From assembly GCA_964242575.1 (NCBI GenBank), contig CAXTCN010000012.1:12585-76584 (forward strand): 64,000 nucleotides of DNA, given 5' to 3'. Positions 57,739 to 64,000 of the stretch are shown here, piece by piece. Within the stretch, counting starts at the first letter, position 1; every line of letters starts with the position of its first letter. The translations under genes were made by a program, and so were the position numbers. The notes under the pieces were generated by a model that saw only the letters and a program-made list of their open reading frames with translations, did no database searches and was not told the DNA's origin. Source of the DNA: JANPPS01 sp964242575. Its GTDB lineage: Bacteria; Pseudomonadota; Alphaproteobacteria; Acetobacterales; Acetobacteraceae.

Positions 57739-58944
57739 ATGCGCTGCCGTCCCGAGCCGATTCCCGGCGCAAGCTCCCCCAGGCGCTTCGTGGAACGGCT
57801 CGGTCCCGTGCTTGCCGTGTGCCTGTGGGGCGCGGCCTGGCCCGTCCCCATCGCGCAGGCGGACGTGGTGGGCGAGTGGAACGTCGCGGCCTTGCAAATC
57901 CTGGCTGGGACCGGGTGGCAGGTGCCGCGCCAACAGCGGGCGCTCGCGATGATGCACGCCGCCGTCGCCGACGCGGTGGACGCCGCCCAGCCAGCTCCCG
58001 GCGCGGCGGCGGCATCCCAGGCTGCCGCCACCGTCTTGCGGGAGCTGGTTCCAGCCGCCGCGGAGCGCATCGACGCCGCCCACGCCACGCGGCTCAATGC
58101 GGTGGCCGACCCCGGCGCCAAGGCTGGCGCGGTTGCCCTGGGCACCGCCGCCGCCCGCGCCGTGCTGGCCGCGCGTGAGGCCGACGGCGCGGACTGGGCC
58201 ACCGGCTACGCCGCCGCGGCTGCTGGCCCGGGTGTTTACCAAGTCACCGGCGAGGGCAGGATGGCGGCCCCGCTGCTGGGACGGATGCGGCCCTTCGCGC
58301 TGGCCGCCGCCAGCCAGTTTCGCCCGCCGCCGCCGCCGCCACCGCCAATCGGCAATGCCCAGTTCGTGCGCGACCTGGCGGAGGTGCGGAAGCTGGGCGG
58401 GGCGCAATCGAGCGCGCGCACCGCCGAGCAAACGGCCATCGCCCTGTTCCACGTCCCGCCGGGCAACCTGCCGTGGAACGCGATTGCCCGGCAGCTCATC
58501 GATGCGCGCGCCTTGCCGTTGCCCGCGTCGGCCCGGCTCATGGCGCAGTTGAACGTCGCCCTCATGGACGCCTTCATCGCGGGCTACGACGCCAAGTACG
58601 AGTATGCGTTCTGGCGTCCCGTCACGGCGATCCGCGCCGGCGGCGACGAGGCCTGGACGCCGGCCGTCGTGAATCCGTTGTTCCCGGAGTACCCCTGCCA
58701 GCACTGCATCGTCGGCGCGGCGGCAGCGGCGGTGCTGGAACAGGCGATGGGCGACGGCGCCGTGGCGTTCACGGTCGATGGGCCGGGTGGGGCGGTCCGC
58801 GCCTACCGGAGCTTCCGGCACTTCGCCGAGGAAGAAGCGGTCTCGCGGGTTTACGCCGGGGTGCACTACCGCTGGTCGGTGATCGTCGGGACGGCGCTGG
58901 GCCAGCAGGTCGGGGCGTGGGTCGCCGGGAACGCGCTGCCTTAA
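57739..58944 (+). CDS. Vanadium-haloperoxidase/PAP2-like exported protein
   Basis: A 401-residue protein; ATG 57739, with an N-terminal hydrophobic segment VLAVCLWGAAWPVPIAQA that may be a signal peptide. The core includes ADVVGEWNVAALQILAGTGW, AMMHAAVADAVDAA, KYEYAFWRPVTAIR, PLFPEYPCQHCIVG and SRVYAGVHYRWSVIVGTALG. Compared with canonical vanadium haloperoxidases (KxxxxxxR; PSGH; RxxxxH), the PSGH Ser is replaced (PCQH) while both outer motifs stay. It could be a variant phosphatase or peroxidase-like enzyme. A Pro-rich run (PPPPPPPP) lies in the middle. It converges with the gene at 58941. Confidence 0.85.
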   Translation: MRCRPEPIPGASSPRRFVERLGPVLAVCLWGAAWPVPIAQADVVGEWNVAALQILAGTGWQVPRQQRALAMMHAAVADAVDAAQPAPGAAAASQAAATVLRELVPAAAERIDAAHATRLNAVADPGAKAGAVALGTAAARAVLAAREADGADWATGYAAAAAGPGVYQVTGEGRMAAPLLGRMRPFALAAASQFRPPPPPPPPIGNAQFVRDLAEVRKLGGAQSSARTAEQTAIALFHVPPGNLPWNAIARQLIDARALPLPASARLMAQLNVALMDAFIAGYDAKYEYAFWRPVTAIRAGGDEAWTPAVVNPLFPEYPCQHCIVGAAAAAVLEQAMGDGAVAFTVDGPGGAVRAYRSFRHFAEEEAVSRVYAGVHYRWSVIVGTALGQQVGAWVAGNALP

Positions 58945-60158
58945 GCGCCGCGTGAGACGCCCGCCAAATCCTCCGCCACCTCCGGCGCAAGCTCCATCAA
59001 CACACGCAGCAGCGCCGCCCGCGCGTCCCGCGCCGTCGCATCCAGCGCCGCTGTGTCCAGCCCCAGCGCCTTTGCCCGCGCGCCCGCCGTCCGCGCCGCC
59101 GCGTAGGCGCGCCGCGTCCACGGCAGCACCGCCGCCGGGTCCCGGCCCAGCCCAGCGTCCTCCAGCCCGGCGCGCAGCAGCAGCGCCGCCGCCTGGTTGA
59201 ACGGCTCGCCGCCGGCGCCCTCGATGGCCGCGTGCAGCGCCAGCGCGTCCGCAGCCGCGCCCGTTTCCACCAGCAACGCCAGCAGCCGCCCCGCCGCGCC
59301 GTGCCACACCGGCCCGCCCGGCTCGGTCTGCTGCACCAGCGCCGAGAGGTACGCGCGCCGCAGCAACGCGGGCGTCGGCTGCGCCAGGCCCACCACCGGC
59401 GCACCGTGCCCGGCGAACAGCGTGATGCGGCCGTCCGCCGCCTCCATAATGGCGTCCAGCCCCGCGGCCCGCACGGCCCGCGCCAGCTCCTCGGCCGTCG
59501 GCAGGAACTGCACCCGGCCCCACCCCACGTTCTCCAGCGTCGGCAGGTCGTGCGGCGTGATGACGGCCCGCGCGCCGTCCCGCACCGTTGCCACGATCCG
59601 CCCGCCCGGCGTCAACCGAGCCGCCAGCGCCGCCAGCAACGCGCCCGCGTCCTCGTACAGCTCCAGCACGCCGGTCACCAGCGCCACGTCGAACGGCCCG
59701 TCCGGCAGCGCCTCGGGCGGCGGCAGCTCCTGCCTGATGTGCGGGCCGAGCCACAGCGCGCCCTCGTCCGCCGCCGACGCCGCGTCGAACCCCACGGCGT
59801 CCCACCGCCACACCCGCCGCGCCAGGTCCGCCGCCCAGCCGAAGCCGCAGCCCAGGTGCAGCATCCGCCGCGCGCCGGACAGGTCCGTGCGCAGCAGCAG
59901 CGCGATGTCGGTGAACGCCGGGCCGTCCAGCTCCAGCGTCATGCGCTGCTGCGCCGGCAGCACCTTCCAGTCCGAGTGCTCCGGCAGCATGGCGCCCGCG
60001 TTGAACCGGCTGTCGCACGCGGCGCAGCGCAGCATCAGGCAGTCTCCGTCGGTGCCGATCACCGCGCGCAGGTGCGCCGGATGCGGCCCGGCGTCGCCGC
60101 ACACCGGGCAGGGCGCCGGCACCCGCTCGTCCGGCGTTCGTGTGACCTGAACGCTCAA
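58941..60158 (-). CDS. SAM-dependent methyltransferase with zinc-ribbon-like N-terminus
   Basis: A 405-residue protein from TTG 60156-60158, which overlaps the stop of the DUF1796 gene. The N-terminus has CPVCGDAGPHPAHLRAVIG and LRCAACDSRF, a CxxC...CxxC zinc ribbon. Then MLHLGCGFGWAADLARRVWR (SAM motif I), GFDAASAADEGALWLG, FDVALVTGVLELYEDAGALL and LAARLTPGGRIVATVRDG identify a class I methyltransferase of the C-methyl or sugar-modifying kind. The C-terminal 130 residues are Ala-rich and helical. It is co-directional and overlapping with DUF1796, so they act together, perhaps in glycan or natural-product modification. Confidence 0.85.
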   Translation of the reverse strand: MSVQVTRTPDERVPAPCPVCGDAGPHPAHLRAVIGTDGDCLMLRCAACDSRFNAGAMLPEHSDWKVLPAQQRMTLELDGPAFTDIALLLRTDLSGARRMLHLGCGFGWAADLARRVWRWDAVGFDAASAADEGALWLGPHIRQELPPPEALPDGPFDVALVTGVLELYEDAGALLAALAARLTPGGRIVATVRDGARAVITPHDLPTLENVGWGRVQFLPTAEELARAVRAAGLDAIMEAADGRITLFAGHGAPVVGLAQPTPALLRRAYLSALVQQTEPGGPVWHGAAGRLLALLVETGAAADALALHAAIEGAGGEPFNQAAALLLRAGLEDAGLGRDPAAVLPWTRRAYAAARTAGARAKALGLDTAALDATARDARAALLRVLMELAPEVAEDLAGVSRGA

Positions 60159-60817
60159 GCGGCGCGGGCACGCGCCAGCGTCACGCCCTGCCGTTCGAAC
60201 AACGCCCGCCAGGCGCGCGGGCGCCAGTGCCCGGCCTCCGGCTCGGCGCCCAGCCCATCGAACGCGATCCGCCCGCCCGGCGCGTCCATTTCGAACGCCC
60301 GTTCCGTCCCGTCCACCACCAGCAAATCCACCCGCGCCGACGGCCAACGCGCCACGAGCAACCCATGCAGCCGCGTGGCCCGGGCCATGGCGACCGGTTC
60401 GTCCACCACGTCCTCCGGCGTATGCCGCAGCCACTCCCGCACGCACAGCACGGACCGCCCGGCCGCGTTCCTGTCCATGCGCTGGACCAAATGCGCGTAT
60501 TTCTGCCGCAGCGCCGGCGCCTGCAACGCCAGGTCCGGCAGTATCAACCCGGCGCCGTCCCGCGCGAAGTCATGCGGGTGCAGCGTGCCGTACCGGGTGC
60601 ACAGCACGCCCTGCAGCTCCTGCCGGATGTCCAGGCGCGCGGGGTCGAACAACCCGGCGAAGTCCTGTTCCAACAGCATTACCAACGAGTTGTAGTGCGC
60701 CACCCACCAGTCCAGCGGATACGCCGCCTGGGTGCGGAACACCTGCCGGATGTTGTGCGCTGGGCCGCACCAGTAGCCGAGGCCCAGCACCACGTCGTAT
60801 CCATGCCCCAACGCCAC
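60155..60817 (-). CDS. DUF1796 papain-like putative peptidase
   Basis: A 220-residue protein from GTG 60815-60817, with GGAGG upstream. LGHGYDVVLGLGYWCGPAHNI carries the Cys of the family; RQVFRTQAAYPLDWWVAHYN, MLLEQDFAGLFDPARLDI and ARDGAGLILPD follow the DUF1796 pattern, with YPLDW the conserved PFDW-type motif. The family is a putative papain-like cysteine peptidase of unknown target, often found near surface-glycan and methyltransferase genes. It overlaps the methyltransferase start. It is divergent from the VOC gene. Confidence 0.8.
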   Translation of the reverse strand: MALGHGYDVVLGLGYWCGPAHNIRQVFRTQAAYPLDWWVAHYNSLVMLLEQDFAGLFDPARLDIRQELQGVLCTRYGTLHPHDFARDGAGLILPDLALQAPALRQKYAHLVQRMDRNAAGRSVLCVREWLRHTPEDVVDEPVAMARATRLHGLLVARWPSARVDLLVVDGTERAFEMDAPGGRIAFDGLGAEPEAGHWRPRAWRALFERQGVTLARARAA

Positions 60818-60886
60818 CGCCGGCCTCCGTTGATTATGGCAGCGTAACGCAGCTGGCGGGCTGGCGCCAGAGCGGGAGGGTTGCCG

Positions 60887-61288
60887 ATGAGCGTGCTGAT
60901 CAACGTGGACGTGCCCGACCTCGGCGCGGCCACCGCCTTTTACACCGAGGCGTTCGGCCTGGAAGTCCGCCGCCGCTTCGGCCCCACCGGCGTCGAGTTG
61001 TCCGGCTGGCCCACGCCGTTGTTCCTGCTGCAAAAAGCCGCGGGCACGGCCGGCCCCCCCGGCAGCCAGCGGACCTATGAGCGGCATTGGACGCCGGTCC
61101 ACCTGGACGTGGTGGTGGACGACATCGACGCGGCGCTGTCCCGGGCGGTCCGCGCGGGCGCACACGTGGAACGGGACCCCGCGACGGCAGCCTGGGGCAA
61201 GCTGGCGGTGCTGGCGGACCCGTTCGGACACGGGCTATGCTTGATCCAGTTCCTGAACCGCGGCTATGACGAGATCGTGGACCCTTGA
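60887..61288 (+). CDS. VOC (glyoxalase/bleomycin-resistance-like) protein
   Basis: A 133-residue protein, ATG 60887 with GGGAGGGTTGCCG upstream. MSVLINVDVPDLGAATAFYT, FGLEVRRRFGPTGVELSGWP, HLDVVVDDIDAALSRAVRAG, and LADPFGHGLCLIQFLNRGY: the repeated beta-alpha-beta-beta-beta module of VOC enzymes with metal ligands His (HLDVVVDD) and the Glu position. Substrate unknown. It ends 49 bases before the tRNA gene. Confidence 0.88.
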   Translation: MSVLINVDVPDLGAATAFYTEAFGLEVRRRFGPTGVELSGWPTPLFLLQKAAGTAGPPGSQRTYERHWTPVHLDVVVDDIDAALSRAVRAGAHVERDPATAAWGKLAVLADPFGHGLCLIQFLNRGYDEIVDP

Positions 61289-61337
61289 CGCGCGGCGTTG
61301 GCATCCATGCGAGGGCTTTGCTACAGAGGGGTCCGGC

Positions 61338-61413
<76 letters not shown>

Positions 61414-61545
61414 TAATATCTACAATGGCTTATCACCCTGTTAAACTGGTTCTGCAACGGCCTGGCCTTGTCAGCGGACCCCGCGGAACACCGTTGCCTG
61501 GCGGGTGTTGGCAGGATGCTCACCCCGCGCGGGCACACGGCCACG
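61414..61545. other. Intergenic region downstream of tRNA-Thr
   Basis: About 130 bases between the tRNA and the 3' end of the restriction-modification gene. It contains ATAATATC and an A+T-rich start but no identifiable terminator or attachment repeat. Confidence 0.4.
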
Positions 61546-64000
61546 TCAGGACACATACCGCCCGCCCCCGGCATCTTGGGCCTGCCCCAGCGCCGCCAGG
61601 GTTTTCAGCATCGGCCCTAGCTTGGCCGGGCGCGCGCCGCGGAAGCGGCGGGCCAGGTCCGCAGGCGCGGCGGGGGTGCGGGACAGGGTGGCGCGCAACG
61701 CCACGAACTGCGCTTCCGGCGCGCGGGGCCAGGCGGGCAAGGCCGCGTCGGCATCCACGGCCATGGCGAGCTGTTCCTTGCGGGCGGCTTGCGCCACCTC
61801 CGCCGGGGCCTGGAAGGCGGGGCGGAGCCAGCGCACGACGCCGGTTGCCTCCTCCGCCTCGCGCTCCCGGTTCAGCGCCACCACCCGTTCCACGATGGCG
61901 GCGGCGGGCAGGTCCGCGGGCCAGTCGTAGGCATCGGCGACAGTGGCGTCCAGGCGGTCATGCAGGTGGCGCAGTATCTCGACGTGCCCGGCGTCCAGCA
62001 CGTCCCGCTCCGCGTCGGTCAGGGTTTGGCCGGCGCGGATGGCGGCCAGGACGTTGTAGAGGCCGGTCAGGGTCAGATGCGGGTGCGCGGCCAGGCGCGC
62101 CTTGCGCAGCGCGTCCAACTCCTCCGCCAGCGCGGCGATGGCGGCGGCTTGCGCTGTGGTGGCGGCGGGAAAGGGGAAGGGGTCGAAGCATTTAGTTTTG
62201 ACGTAAACAGGATCATTGCCGAACCCAAGCCATCCGCCGGCCGCCGGTGCCCATGTCGTGTGAATGCGCGATGACAGCACGCCCAGGTGAAAGGCATCGG
62301 CGCTGGCAATACAGATCAAGGCGTCGTCTGGTAGTATCGAAGCATCGAGAAACCTGAAAACACGATGCTTGGACGTAGCTACCGTTGCAATGTAACGCGG
62401 CAAACCCAACAGCGCGGTTCGTATCTCCCGCCGCGGCTCCCCAAATATCCACCAAGCATCGCGGTAGGCGCTTCGGTTATTCTGATCGCGGTCTGGTTTC
62501 ACATGCAACAACAAATGCTGGAACACGGCCGGATACCGTCGTCGCACCTCATCTTCTCTCAGTCCAAACAAGTCAATGACCATCAAGCCCCGGCTGGTGC
62601 CGGTTATGTCGCGGCCATGCAAATAGGGACGAAGGTGCAAATCCAGCCCCGGCACTCTGCCCACGCCCAGCGCCGCCGCCTTCGCGGGTGACACAATAAA
62701 TCCAGCGCCAAACAACGTCATGCCACGGCTAGCAATTCGTTCATTAGCGCGTAATGGTTGGGCCGCGTCCGGACTGGCCCCAATCGTCAGGTCTGCGTTC
62801 ACCACGCCGTTCCACACATTCAAATCCACCTCAGGCATGCCGGCAGCGTTTTCTCGTGACACCAACCCTAACCGGCCCGGCCCCGCCCCGCCCCGGCCGC
62901 TGCTACGGTCATTGCAATCCGCACCGCCGCAGTGCCTGCACCTTGCGACCAGGGGTGATCCGGGATGGCAAACACCAGCCGCAACGGCTTTGGCCCTGTT
63001 ATTGCGTCCGCTACCACCCGACGGCCGAACACCTGGCGGATACTGTTGCTAGTGATGAGGCCAAACTGCCGTACTTTGCCTGCTCTTACCGCTTGCGCAG
63101 CACGCCACCAGAAAAACATCGCGAGGTCGGCAGACTGCGGCACCTTCGGATAGGCGGCCCATAACGCTTCGGTGTAGCCGTCACCCAGGCTTTCCCGCAA
63201 ATACTTGGCCCCAGTGAACGGCGGGTTGCCCACGATGAAGTCCGCTTCCGGCCAAGCCACCTGCTTGCCGCCCACCGGGCGCAGCGTCAGCGCCTGGTCC
63301 GTGAGGTCCGGCACGTCCTCCCCCGTGATCGGGTGCCACATCGTGCGCCCGCCCCAGCGCGTGACGGGCCGGCCGGCGCTGTCCTGGTCGGCCTCCGTCC
63401 GGGCATACGCCAGCAGCGCGTCAGCCTCGCGGATGGTGCGGAAGTCCCGCAGGATCGGCTCCGCCGGAGGGGCGCGCCCGTTGGTGCGGAAGTGCCATTG
63501 CAGGTAGCCGATCCACAGCACCAGCTCCGCCACCGGCACGGCGCGCGGGTTCACGTCCAGGCCAAGAAACTGGTGCGGGTCCACCGTGGCGCCCGCCAGG
63601 TCCATCAGGGCGGTGTCGCCCCGGGCGTAGCCGGCCAGCGTTTCCAGCACCTCGCCTTCCAGCCGCTTCATCAGCTCAAGCGTGACATACAGGAAGTTGC
63701 CGGTGCCGCACGCCGGGTCCAGCACGCGGACCTGGCACAAGGCCGCATGGAAGCCGCGCACCGCCGCCGCCGCCGACAGGGCATCGTTGGCCTGCATGGC
63801 GGTGTCCGCCACGGCCACCACCGCGGCCCATTGCGCCCGCAGCGGTTCCATGACGGTGGGCAGCACCAGCCGCTCCACGAAAGGGCGTGGCGTGAACTCC
63901 GCCCCCAGCCGTCCCCGTTCCTTGATGGCGAGGGCTTGTTCCAGAAGGGTGCCGAAGATGGCCGGCTCCACGTCCGCCCAATCCTTGCCGGCGGCGGTGA
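61546..64000 (-). pseudogene. MmeI-like type IIL restriction-modification enzyme, out of frame at a repeat tract (5' end beyond window)
   Basis: The gene enters from the right edge (DWADVEPAIFGTLLEQ) and reads EFTPRPFVERLVLPTVMEP, VLDPACGTGNFLYVTLELM (SAM motif I), DFIVGNPPFTGAKY (NPPF catalytic motif IV) and FGLITSNSIRQVFG to a TAG at 62868-62870. It resumes in another frame: GLVSRENAAGMPEVDL, FVDPFxF-like KTKCFDPFPFPAATTAQAAA, LYNVLAAIRAGQTLTDAER, the target-recognition and C-terminal helical parts of MmeI-type fused nuclease-methyltransferases. Between lies (CCCCG)3 on the plus strand (62881-62895). Removing one unit fuses the frames as AAAGAGPGRLGLVSREN. So the gene is off now but possibly switchable. 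The N-terminal nuclease domain is outside the window. Confidence 0.85.
62881..62895. repeat. (CCCCG)3 pentanucleotide tract at the frameshift
   Basis: Three tandem CCCCG units, GGGGC on the coding strand, in the middle of the MmeI-like gene. A change of one unit shifts the frame. Loss of one unit restores the open frame through the whole gene. Confidence 0.8.

Overview
The window is about 70% G+C with dense, overlapping genes, frequent GTG/TTG starts and family content typical of Alphaproteobacteria, most probably Acetobacteraceae (Roseomonas-like). This placement is an inference from gene families and codon use; there is no rRNA or marker gene. One tRNA gene (tRNA-Thr, anticodon TGT) lies at the right.

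Layout. (1) 1-780: an EcsC-family gene running off the left edge. (2) 850-3462: a compact phage/plasmid-like early operon of two unknown small genes, a RepA-like AAA ATPase and a DUF6362 protein whose 5' half is built from an iterated AATTGATGC word and a 21-bp hairpin, which looks like an intragenic iteron origin. (3) 3419-19567: host-like or accessory genes: three glycosyltransferases, an A+T-richer islet with an IrrE/ImmA-like relic, a serine-less esterase-like lipoprotein, MarR, DUF2066, MFS, a giant TPR protein carrying fifteen 11-residue repeats, an MBL-fold hydrolase and a DUF3800 gene broken by one in-frame TGA. (4) 19805-51178: the structural and lysis genes of a contractile-tailed prophage in near-canonical P2-like order: terminase small and large, portal, scaffold-like, capsid, connectors, sheath, tube, chaperone G and G-T (with a textbook -1 frameshift site), tape measure, U-like, X-like, D, V, W, J, I, fibres and tailspikes, membrane proteins, spanin-like, endolysin, holin.

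Two intervals of the structural region hold cargo. Terminase to portal carries a TraB/GumN lipoprotein, a HEPN-like pair, an MltR-like gene and a broken PemK/MazF module. Scaffold to capsid carries a full GGDEF-EAL protein, a GFA gene flanked by a duplicated 3' end of the GGDEF-EAL gene, and two small genes. No integrase, excisionase or att site is visible, so the element is either incomplete in this window, rearranged or domesticated. Because terminase, portal and capsid are all intact it is not a headless tailocin.

(5) 51175-64000: right flank. A DUF5710-SF1 helicase split by a 1-nt frameshift abuts the holin gene; then a doubly broken glycosyltransferase, a second GFA gene, OmpA, a vanadium-haloperoxidase-like protein, a methyltransferase/DUF1796 pair, a VOC protein, tRNA-Thr and an MmeI-like type IIL restriction-modification gene. 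That gene is out of frame at a (CCCCG)3 tract where loss of one unit would exactly restore the reading frame.

Limits: all family names come from motif recognition by eye without database searches. Starts were chosen from gene overlaps, ribosome-binding sequences and family-typical N-termini.
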